IMG/VR virus record: IMGVR_UViG_3300029448_000533
Location: 1 to 21,098 of that record
Reading direction: 5' to 3' (one strand)
Source of the DNA: a virus
Length of the DNA: 21,098 nucleotides
A program made the translations under genes and the position numbers. Position 1 is the first letter of the stretch, and each line of letters starts with the position of its first letter. The notes under the pieces were generated by a model. That model saw only the letters and a list, made by a program, of their open reading frames with translations. It was not told the DNA's origin and did no database searches. Below, in pieces: positions 1 through 7,055 of this stretch.

Positions 1-60
1 GTAAATCACAGATTTGAAAATGATGAATATTACATTAACGTGGTGGCTAAGAAAGTATGA
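1..60 (+). CDS. C-terminal end of an upstream gene (partial)
   Basis: Frame 1 is open from the window edge and encodes 19 residues ending FENDEYYINVVAKKV before a TGA stop at 58-60. The stop overlaps the ATG of the next gene by four bases (ATGA), the usual arrangement for translationally coupled phage genes, and the residue mix matches the neighbours. By position it should be another baseplate or tail gene; in T4, gene 53 precedes gene 5. Too little is visible to name it. Confidence 0.55.
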   Translation, partial: VNHRFENDEYYINVVAKKV

Positions 61-1040
61 TCTCAAAAAGTACAGAAAATCTAATAGGTAACCAGTCATT
101 CATTTGGTTTACAGGGGTTATTGAGGATATTAACGATCCATTAGAAATGGGGCGTGTTAGAGTTAGATGTTTTGGATACCATACTGCTGATAAATCTAAA
201 ATTAAAACTGAAGATTTACCTTGGGCATCTGTACTTATGCCAGTAACATCAGCGTCTATGGCAGAAGTTGGACAATCAGCTACAGGATTACTTCAAGGTT
301 CGTGGGTAGTTGGATTCTTTAGAGATGGTACATCAGCTCAAGACCCTATAATTATGGGTTCTGTTCCAGCATATACAACAATAAAAAATGAAAATGATAA
401 TATAGGTTTCTCTGACCCCGATAAAGTTCACCCTATAAAGATAAATGTTGCAGATAATCCTATTGCAGCAAAGAGTACATTCAATACATCTTTTGCATAT
501 ACTAAGAAGAATGAATTACGGGATTTATATAACTCTGTACCATTAGCAAACAGTGGTTCTACATGGAGTCTTCCTGATTTGACATCTATTGTAAAACCTC
601 AGTATCCACACAACCACGTTACAGCATTTGAAAACGATGCTAATACAGTTGAGTATGATTCTACAAAAGATGCTGAAAGATTTTCTCATGTACATAAATC
701 AGGAACATTCAAAGAGATTAGTGCAAATGGTGATAAGACTCAAGTCATTATTGGCGATAACTACAAAGTGATAGTCGAAGACGATAATGTATGGGTTAAA
801 GGAACGTGTAATTTAACTATAGATAAAAGTTGTAATACTTACATCAAAGGTAATTGGAATATTCAAGTCGATGGTAATAAGACAGAAGTAGTCAAAGGTA
901 CATATACATTAGATGCACCAAAAGGAAGTATAGACTTCCCTGCGGGTAATATCACATCTAATTCAGTAACACTTCATACTCATACACACAGTGAAATGAT
1001 GGGATCAACATCTGGCACAACTGGTGCACCATCAGGGTAA
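57..1040 (+). CDS. 5: gp5-like baseplate hub/central spike without lysozyme domain
   Basis: Homologue of T4 gp5, the trimeric needle at the centre of the baseplate that pierces the outer membrane. Residues about 14-104 are the OB-fold: FTGVIEDINDPLEMGRVRVR opens it, and QDPIIMGSVP closes it. Residues about 180-220 carry the VgrG/gp5 junction pattern (YPHNHV, then AERFSHVHKSGTF). From about 231 to 286 there is a regular octad pattern, with branched hydrophobics at 231, 239, 247, 255, 263, 271 and 279, mostly followed by xG, as in the triple-stranded beta-helix of gp5 (VxGxxxxx). The tip has H307, H309 and H311 in LHTHTHS, then TTGAPSG, resembling metal-binding spike tips. At 327 residues it is far shorter than T4 gp5 (575). 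The linker at about 105-180 shows no lysozyme-like sequence, so enzymatic peptidoglycan cutting must lie elsewhere or be absent. The start is set by ATGA overlap with the preceding gene. Confidence 0.9.
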   Translation: MISKSTENLIGNQSFIWFTGVIEDINDPLEMGRVRVRCFGYHTADKSKIKTEDLPWASVLMPVTSASMAEVGQSATGLLQGSWVVGFFRDGTSAQDPIIMGSVPAYTTIKNENDNIGFSDPDKVHPIKINVADNPIAAKSTFNTSFAYTKKNELRDLYNSVPLANSGSTWSLPDLTSIVKPQYPHNHVTAFENDANTVEYDSTKDAERFSHVHKSGTFKEISANGDKTQVIIGDNYKVIVEDDNVWVKGTCNLTIDKSCNTYIKGNWNIQVDGNKTEVVKGTYTLDAPKGSIDFPAGNITSNSVTLHTHTHSEMMGSTSGTTGAPSG

Positions 1041-1058
1041 AAAAAACTAAAGAAAGTA

Positions 1059-1066
1059 TATAAATA
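1059..1066 (+). promoter_or_regulatory. T4-type late promoter box before gene 25
   Basis: Exact TATAAATA in the 31-base gap between genes 5 and 25, ending five bases before the ATG at 1072. This is the T4 late (gp55-dependent) consensus. With the T4 geometry (box at about -13 to -6), transcription would begin at the A of the start codon, giving a leaderless message. It probably drives 25-6-7. Confidence 0.72.
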
Positions 1067-1071
1067 GAGAC

Positions 1072-1509
1072 ATGGCACAAGGATTATCAGACTTTAATAG
1101 CTCTACTGGTTCAACTCGAGTTGCAGTGACGCGGAAATATACTGACCTTCCTTTATCGTTTATACAACATCCAGGTACTGGTGATATTCGACCATTGAGT
1201 GATCTTGATGCTGTTAAGCAATCGGTTAAGAATTTAATTCTTACTAATTTTGGAGATAGACCTTTTCACCCTGAGATAGGTGGAAATGTAACATCATATC
1301 TTTTTGAAAATGCAAATGGATTAACATCTTATGCTATTGAAGAAGAGATTAAAAAGGTAATAAAGGAGCATGAACCAAGAGTGAACGGAGTAACTATTCG
1401 AGTCCAAGATAATATGGATGCTAACGCTTTTATTGTTCACATGCAATATAATGTGCTTGCTCTTAACGTAGAAGTTCAATCTTCATTTTATTTAAAGAGG
1501 TTAAGATAA
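1072..1509 (+). CDS. 25: gp25-like baseplate wedge protein
   Basis: Member of the gp25/gpW-type wedge family (T4 gp25 is 132 residues; this one is 145). In T4-like tails gp25 forms the small inner part of the wedge core, joining gp6 and gp53 around the hub and contacting the sheath. Family marks seen here are RPFHPEIGGNVTSYLFEN at residues 63-80 and the highly conserved EPRV at 101-104, which follows an amphipathic helix (about 88-100), then a beta hairpin to the C-terminus. The first 20 residues are Ser/Thr-rich and look like a short unstructured N-terminal arm. The start follows a late promoter box and a weak GAGA ribosome site. It is one base from gene 6, so the two are very likely co-translated. 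No oddities in length or motif. Confidence 0.93.
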   Translation: MAQGLSDFNSSTGSTRVAVTRKYTDLPLSFIQHPGTGDIRPLSDLDAVKQSVKNLILTNFGDRPFHPEIGGNVTSYLFENANGLTSYAIEEEIKKVIKEHEPRVNGVTIRVQDNMDANAFIVHMQYNVLALNVEVQSSFYLKRLR

Positions 1510-1510
1510 T

Positions 1511-3658
1511 ATGGCAACACAACTAAATACAACAGAGTTAGATTTCGATAAAATTAAGGATAATTTAAAAACTTATCTTAAAAATAGTGGGGGTGCATTT
1601 GCTGACTATGATTACGAAGGTTCAGGTCTTAATAGTCTCCTTGACATCCTTGCATATAATACTCATTATAATGCTGTTAATGCTCACATGGCAGTAAATG
1701 AATCATTCATTGACACCGCACAAGTTAGAGCTAATGTTGTTTCTCATGCTAAATTAATTGGATATATTCCAAGAAGTGTAAGTGCTCCATCTGCAACTAT
1801 TGCATTAAAATTGAAACGTACAGGTGGGAGTGAAGAATCGATTACATTACCATCAGGTAGCACATTTGAAACAACTGTTGGTGGTGTTACATATACATAT
1901 CAAACACTAGCTGATATTAAATCTTCTACTTATAATTCTACTACAACAAATTTTGAATTTGATGAGATTAATATATATGAAGGTACACTAAGAACAAACT
2001 CTTTCTTTTTCAACGATAACAATAATCAAAAGTTTGTTGTTCGAGATTCATTAATAGATACCTCTACAATGAAAGTAACTGTCAAAGATAGTGCTACAGC
2101 TAATAATTCTACAACATATAATTTATATAGCTCTCAAACAGAAGTAGGAAATGCAACACCTGTTTATTTCTTAACAGAAAATTATGAAGGTTATTATCAG
2201 TTAGCGTTCGGAGATAATATAATTGGAAAACAACCAGTTGTAGGTTCAGTTATAACTGTCACATACTTATCGAGTAACTATACAGCATCCAATGGGGCTA
2301 ACATATTTACATTTACAGGATCATTCCCAACTGATACAGCACTAGCTGATTCAGATGCTATTACTGTATCTTCAATAGCATCTGGCGGTGCTGCAAGAGA
2401 ATCTACTGAGAGTATTCAAATAAATGCTCCACGAAAATTTATTACTCAAGATCGAGCTGTAACAACACAAGATTATATTTCTATTGTTAAATCAGTAATT
2501 GGTGATGTGCAGGATGTTGCTGTTTATGGCGGTCAAGTATTAGACCCACCTGAATATGGAAAAGTTTTTATATCAGTAAAACCACAATCGTCTTTATTCT
2601 TGACAGAACTTCAAAAGTCTTCTATATTAACTTCACTTGATAGGAAGAAGGTAATTACTGTAGTACCACAGATTATTGACCCTGATTATACATATTTGTA
2701 TTTTAATGTATATTTTAAATATGATACTAATTTAACTGATAAAAATAAAGAACAAATCAAGGCAGCGGTATCTGATAAAATTTCAGTATTTGGAGATACA
2801 TTCTTAGATAAGTTCTCTAATAACTTTAGATATTCTAAATTACTTGCAGATATTGATTCGACTGACACTGCTATTAAAGGTTCAGTAGCTCAAGTATATG
2901 CTTATAAGCTAGTTTCTTTTACAGCTGAAAGTACTGCAGGAATAACAACTTCGTTTGGTGTACCTTTATTAGGTGATATAAGACAAACCAATTCATTTAT
3001 TACCACATCGGGCTGGGACCAAAATAATAGAATCTATTATCTAGAAGATATTGCAATTGATGGTGATACAACTCGTAGACGTATTCAAAAATATTATATT
3101 GGTACGAACAATATTAAAATTGTAGACGGTAAAGGTATAGGATTTTTATATCCAGCTACAGGTCGAATTACACTTGATAATCAAAATGTAACACAAACAG
3201 CTAATGTTGAGATTAGAGTCATACCTAAATCTTATGATATACCTGGTATAGAAAATAAAATCTTAACAATCGATTTAGGTAAAACTAATGTATTCCCTGA
3301 TTCGAATTTATCTACTTCATCGGGTGATGTAGTACCAAACTCTGTTTATCAAGTAACATCTACAGCTACAACATCAACAGGATTTGATCCATTTACAACT
3401 ACAGGAACATTTGTTCCACACACAATGTATGACCCAGTTAGTGGAATAGGTTATGCAGCAAACACGTATGAAGAACATATTCTTTATCAACAATTAGGAT
3501 ATACACATACAGCTCCTGCGACAACATCAACTGTAAATACAGGTCAAGCATTTGGAGCTGCAACTGTTACAGATACAGGAACAGCAACAACAACTGGAAG
3601 TGGAACAACAGCAGCAACATCAACGACGACATATCAAACTTCAGGTAGTAGTTATTAA
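1511..3658 (+). CDS. 6: gp6-like baseplate wedge protein with Thr/Ser-rich tail
   Basis: Homologue of T4 gp6 (660 residues; 715 here), the main wedge protein. Gp6 dimers link neighbouring wedges into the inner baseplate ring and form the core bundle with gp7. The N-terminal signature is clear: LDFDKIKDNLKTYL at 10-23, then LLDILAYNTHYNAVNAHMAVNE and an AKLIGYIPRS segment by about residue 90. A baseplate-J-like core follows, with AVTTQDY near 317 and GGQVLDPPEYGKVFISVKP at about 340-358. The recognisable domain ends near 597 after KILTIDLGKTNVFPD. The last about 118 residues are a low-complexity Thr/Ser/Ala/Gly tail with long runs of ACA/ACT/GCA codons. A ribosome site AGAGG lies about 10 bases before the ATG. 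The stop shares one base with the ATG of gene 7. Confidence 0.93.
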   Translation: MATQLNTTELDFDKIKDNLKTYLKNSGGAFADYDYEGSGLNSLLDILAYNTHYNAVNAHMAVNESFIDTAQVRANVVSHAKLIGYIPRSVSAPSATIALKLKRTGGSEESITLPSGSTFETTVGGVTYTYQTLADIKSSTYNSTTTNFEFDEINIYEGTLRTNSFFFNDNNNQKFVVRDSLIDTSTMKVTVKDSATANNSTTYNLYSSQTEVGNATPVYFLTENYEGYYQLAFGDNIIGKQPVVGSVITVTYLSSNYTASNGANIFTFTGSFPTDTALADSDAITVSSIASGGAARESTESIQINAPRKFITQDRAVTTQDYISIVKSVIGDVQDVAVYGGQVLDPPEYGKVFISVKPQSSLFLTELQKSSILTSLDRKKVITVVPQIIDPDYTYLYFNVYFKYDTNLTDKNKEQIKAAVSDKISVFGDTFLDKFSNNFRYSKLLADIDSTDTAIKGSVAQVYAYKLVSFTAESTAGITTSFGVPLLGDIRQTNSFITTSGWDQNNRIYYLEDIAIDGDTTRRRIQKYYIGTNNIKIVDGKGIGFLYPATGRITLDNQNVTQTANVEIRVIPKSYDIPGIENKILTIDLGKTNVFPDSNLSTSSGDVVPNSVYQVTSTATTSTGFDPFTTTGTFVPHTMYDPVSGIGYAANTYEEHILYQQLGYTHTAPATTSTVNTGQAFGAATVTDTGTATTTGSGTTAATSTTTYQTSGSSY

Positions 3659-5169
3659 TGAAAAACTTAGAAAAACTTAGAATCAATGAGCTTCTTCCTG
3701 AGCAGTTAAGAGATACTGCTAAGAATCTTATTGATTTCTTAAAGGTATATTATACTCAACAAAACACTGATAGTGCCCCTACTCAGTTAATAGAGTTTAT
3801 AAATCAAAACCAAGATTTAGATAGAGTTGCTGATAATAAATTTATATCTGCTCTTTCAGACTCGATTGCAAAAGACTTACCTAAATCCGCTTATGTTGAA
3901 AGAACCAAGCTGCTCAAAAGGTTAGTTGATTATTATAACATAAAAGGAACAAAGAGATCGATTGAGATTTTCTTTAAGTTATTCTTTAATAAAAATATTA
4001 CAATAAATGAACCATGGGATAGTGTATTAATGCCGTCTGATGGTCGATTTAATAAAAACTTTTTTATTCGTGTTGTTCCAACTACTCCAACTTCAATTAC
4101 TGATGCACTATTAAGTAAAAGAGTTTACCAAAGAAATCAATATTTTGATAAATCATCTTCAGGTATAATAAGAAATATAGAAAAAGAAGAATATGATGAA
4201 ACAATTCACACTTTATATTTAGATAGCTTAAGTATTAGTGGAACATTTATTGAAGGTAACGATTTAGTTGATGAGAATAATGTTGTTCTTGGTAAAATAT
4301 ATCGTACACTAAGTAAAGTCAATATCATAAATGGCGGAAGTAATTACAGTATTGGAGATAGATTTTATTCTAATTCTAATGATAATACTTCGTTTCAATT
4401 AAGAGTTGATGGTATTGATGCTGAAGGAACTATAACAGATATAAAAATATTAAATCCTGGTGCTGGTAATACTTCAGGTAATTTAGAAGTAATATATAAA
4501 GATTTTCAAATAGAGGGAAACACTCACACATTAATATATAAACCGGTTATTGGAGCAGCTAGAGAAGCAATTGGTGTGGAATTTTCGTACGAATTTAAAG
4601 CTCTTGTTGATACCTTTGGAACTACAAGGGGGATAAAAGGTAGACTATCTGATGGTATTGTAACACAAGATTCAAACTTTTATCAAAAATATTCCTATGA
4701 GGTAGTTACTGATTTAGCATTTTCATCATTTAGAAAATCATTTGATGATCTTATTCATCCAGCCGGTTATAAAGTATTTAATAGAATTAGAAAAGAAACC
4801 AATCCACCAATACCATTTTCAACTGAAAATTCATTAGTAGAAATTAAGAAGATTGGAAAAGCAGTATTACAACCTGGTAATGGTTCCGATATAGTACACA
4901 TATATGATGGTAAAGGTGATCCTAATGTTGATTATTCTGGTTCACCTAGTTCAGATAGAGCAGATGAAAAAATTGCGGTACTCTTTGCAGGTGGTGTATT
5001 TCGAGATAATTATACAACTTTACAATCTAGATCACCAAGCACAACTGAGTTTTTATATGATAGTGAAACAGCAATAGCAGTTGCAAAAGGCTTACCTGTC
5101 TATCCAAAAGATAATTATTTTATGGAAGACTTTGTAAATGATAACCCAAATGGCGGAGGTTTTCTGTAA
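3658..5169 (+). CDS. 7: gp7-like baseplate wedge protein, C-terminal core only
   Basis: Matches the C-terminal region of T4 gp7 (1032 residues), compared from memory. YYNIKGTKRSIEIFFKLFF (92-110) parallels the gp7 segment FYSTKGIEASYKFLFKVLY, and both are followed by an acidic, beta-rich stretch. Later, QDSNFYQKYSYEV (337-349) and SFDDLIHPAGYKVF (361-374) match gp7 segments ending in VIRFVHPVGFGF. In T4 this part joins two gp6 chains in the wedge core bundle. At 503 residues, the long N-terminal part of T4 gp7 that reaches peripheral gp10 is missing. Residues about 219-285 are an inserted beta repeat of GGSNYSIGD type, also found in the gp8 homologue. The C-terminal about 110 residues are unrecognised and Gly/Ser/Asp-rich. 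The ATG overlaps the gene 6 stop by one base and is preceded by AGGT, so coupling is expected. The position between 6 and 8 agrees with T4 order. Confidence 0.82.
   Translation: MKNLEKLRINELLPEQLRDTAKNLIDFLKVYYTQQNTDSAPTQLIEFINQNQDLDRVADNKFISALSDSIAKDLPKSAYVERTKLLKRLVDYYNIKGTKRSIEIFFKLFFNKNITINEPWDSVLMPSDGRFNKNFFIRVVPTTPTSITDALLSKRVYQRNQYFDKSSSGIIRNIEKEEYDETIHTLYLDSLSISGTFIEGNDLVDENNVVLGKIYRTLSKVNIINGGSNYSIGDRFYSNSNDNTSFQLRVDGIDAEGTITDIKILNPGAGNTSGNLEVIYKDFQIEGNTHTLIYKPVIGAAREAIGVEFSYEFKALVDTFGTTRGIKGRLSDGIVTQDSNFYQKYSYEVVTDLAFSSFRKSFDDLIHPAGYKVFNRIRKETNPPIPFSTENSLVEIKKIGKAVLQPGNGSDIVHIYDGKGDPNVDYSGSPSSDRADEKIAVLFAGGVFRDNYTTLQSRSPSTTEFLYDSETAIAVAKGLPVYPKDNYFMEDFVNDNPNGGGFL
3661..3680 (+). repeat. 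Perfect tandem 10-base repeat at start of gene 7
   Basis: AAAAACTTAG occurs twice back to back immediately after the ATG of the gp7-like gene, encoding KNLEKLR. The unit is not a multiple of three, so gain or loss of one copy would shift the frame at the very start of the gene. Confidence 0.6.
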
Positions 5170-5174
5170 AAACG

Positions 5175-5182
5175 GATAAATA
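5175..5182 (+). promoter_or_regulatory. Late-promoter-like box before gene 8
   Basis: GATAAATA, seven of eight matches to the T4 late box, sits in the 17-base gap between genes 7 and 8 and ends four bases before the ATG at 5187. The surrounding ATAAATAGA-ATGGC layout is almost the same as before gene 25. With T4 spacing, transcription would start within the start codon. Confidence 0.58.
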
Positions 5183-5186
5183 GAAG

Positions 5187-7046
5187 ATGGCTATTCTTAA
5201 TACAAATTCAACTCAAGACGCATCATTAATTACTGGTAATTCATTTGATTTTTTACCTCAGGCAATTAAAACTAAATTTTTAAATTCTTTTGAAAATGAT
5301 TTAGATTCAAACCCTTTATACATATTTTATGGTCGAGCACAACCCTGGAACTCACCAGCTTCTGATTCTCCTACAAGACCTAATAACTCATTCTCTACAG
5401 ATATATCAACAAGAGAAAATATATTAGCAATGAAGAAGGTTGATAAAGCTGATACAGAAACAGCCTTTGTTAAATTTGATTGGAAATATGGTAAAGTATT
5501 TAAACAATATGATATTACAACAGATCAAACTGTAGGTGAAGAAAGAGAATATTATGCATTTCAAAACAATCAATCGGATACAGGTGTAAAAAATTATGGT
5601 GCTGTTTATAAGTGTTTAGATAATAATGATGGTGCAGCAAGTACTACTAGACCAGACTTTGATCCGCAATCTGAACCTAAAGTTTTATCTGATGGTTATA
5701 AGTGGAAATATATGTTTTCAATTCAAGCAGCTCAGCTAGCTAAATTTCAAACTAATCAATCTCCTAATGATGATTTTATTCCTTTAGTAGAGGATGTTTC
5801 TTACGCGGGTGAGGCCGGAACAATTGATAGAATTGATATTACAGCAGGAGGCTCGAGTTATAGTCCACCTGCTAACACTGTATTTCCTTTAGTTGATATT
5901 AGTGGAAACAATAAAAATGACGATACACCTATTGGATTATTTGTAAATGGCGATGGTTTAGAAATAGATTCTTCTAGTATCACAATTGCTAGTGACGGGG
6001 GTGTAACTACAAGTGGCGACTCTATTGGAAGTATCGTACAATTTGATGCAAATGGTTTGAAACAAGGTGGTGGATATTATAGAAACGCTGCTTATAATAA
6101 TTGGGTACCAGTTAGATTTGAAGAAACAGGTTTAACCGATGGTCAAATTAACAATTTAACAGATAGTCCTGCTGCAAGAAAATATGCTTATGGATTAGCT
6201 AAAATTAATGCGGCTGGAACAATTGATTCACCGGGTGATATTAAAGTAATAGATGGTGGAACAGATTATCAAAATGGAACAAAGGTAAAAATAATTCAGT
6301 CATCTACTTTGGCATATGCAAAAGTTACAGATGGTGTTATTAGTAAAACAAAAATAATTCAAGCAGGTAAGAATCATAGAAGTGCTACTATTGTACCGGT
6401 TCATGCAACTGGAACAGGGTCTACATTTACTGCTCAATTATCTCCATATAGCGGTCATGGTTCACTTCCAAAACAAGAGATGAATGCTACTGCTATCTTT
6501 ATCAATAACCGAGTAACAAGTGGTGCAACCTCAGCCGATTTAAATACTGGACTTGAAAATATAGATTTCTCAAAGACAAATGATTTTAGACAAGTTGGAT
6601 TAATACAAGGACCTAGAAAATTTAGTGAATATTCAAATGCACTAACAGGAGATTACTCACCTGGTTCTTTATTGACATCAATAACAGCTAATGCTAAATA
6701 TAAAATAACTGTACCTGAAATAGGAACAGCTATAGCGGATAATGTAACACAAGACACACTTATAAAAGGAAATCGAAGTGGTGCTCAAGGTAAAGTCGTA
6801 GATGTAAATATCGATTCTACAAATGATGCTTTGAGAGTTATTAGATATACTAAGATAGGTGCATCTGATTTTATTGCAAATGAAAACTTATTAGCAACTG
6901 GATTATCAGCTGCTCATAGGATAAGCTCAGTATCAAAACCCGAGGTTGATGTGTTTTCTGGCGATGTTCTCTTTATAAATAATAGTGAACCTATTAGTAG
7001 AGATGTTGATCAATCGGAAACAGTTAACTTTATTATAACATTTTAG
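5187..7046 (+). CDS. 8: gp8-like baseplate wedge protein, enlarged by insertions
   Basis: Homologue of T4 gp8 (334 residues; 619 here), a wedge component attached to gp6 and gp7 on the baseplate. Matches to T4 gp8 (from memory) are in order: FYGRAQPWNS at 47-56 versus TFGRSEPWSS; VYKCLD at 140-145 versus VYRCLD; DGYKWKYMFSI at 169-179 versus DGYVWEYLFEI; FRQVGLI at 467-473 versus FRQISII; and the C-terminus SGDVLFINNSEP plus VDQSETVNFIITF versus a gp8 end of DQTEEINILFTF. The extra length lies at about 209-420, which contains GGxxY-type beta repeats (AGGSSYS at 220-226, DGGTDYQNG at 356-364), and at about 515-575, an SGAQGKVVDV-type insert. It starts at an ATG four bases after a late-promoter-like box. 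Its 3' end carries an exact late box that may serve the next gene. Confidence 0.88.
   Translation: MAILNTNSTQDASLITGNSFDFLPQAIKTKFLNSFENDLDSNPLYIFYGRAQPWNSPASDSPTRPNNSFSTDISTRENILAMKKVDKADTETAFVKFDWKYGKVFKQYDITTDQTVGEEREYYAFQNNQSDTGVKNYGAVYKCLDNNDGAASTTRPDFDPQSEPKVLSDGYKWKYMFSIQAAQLAKFQTNQSPNDDFIPLVEDVSYAGEAGTIDRIDITAGGSSYSPPANTVFPLVDISGNNKNDDTPIGLFVNGDGLEIDSSSITIASDGGVTTSGDSIGSIVQFDANGLKQGGGYYRNAAYNNWVPVRFEETGLTDGQINNLTDSPAARKYAYGLAKINAAGTIDSPGDIKVIDGGTDYQNGTKVKIIQSSTLAYAKVTDGVISKTKIIQAGKNHRSATIVPVHATGTGSTFTAQLSPYSGHGSLPKQEMNATAIFINNRVTSGATSADLNTGLENIDFSKTNDFRQVGLIQGPRKFSEYSNALTGDYSPGSLLTSITANAKYKITVPEIGTAIADNVTQDTLIKGNRSGAQGKVVDVNIDSTNDALRVIRYTKIGASDFIANENLLATGLSAAHRISSVSKPEVDVFSGDVLFINNSEPISRDVDQSETVNFIITF
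6974..6981 (+). promoter_or_regulatory. Candidate internal late promoter upstream of DUF4815 gene
   Basis: Exact TATAAATA inside the last part of gene 8 (encoding FINN), 74 bases before the ATG at 7056. T4 geometry puts the start of transcription near 6987, leaving a leader of about 70 bases that contains the good AGGA ribosome site at 7045-7048. Lying in coding DNA, it could be a chance match. Confidence 0.45.
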
Positions 7047-7055
7047 GAAAAGAAT

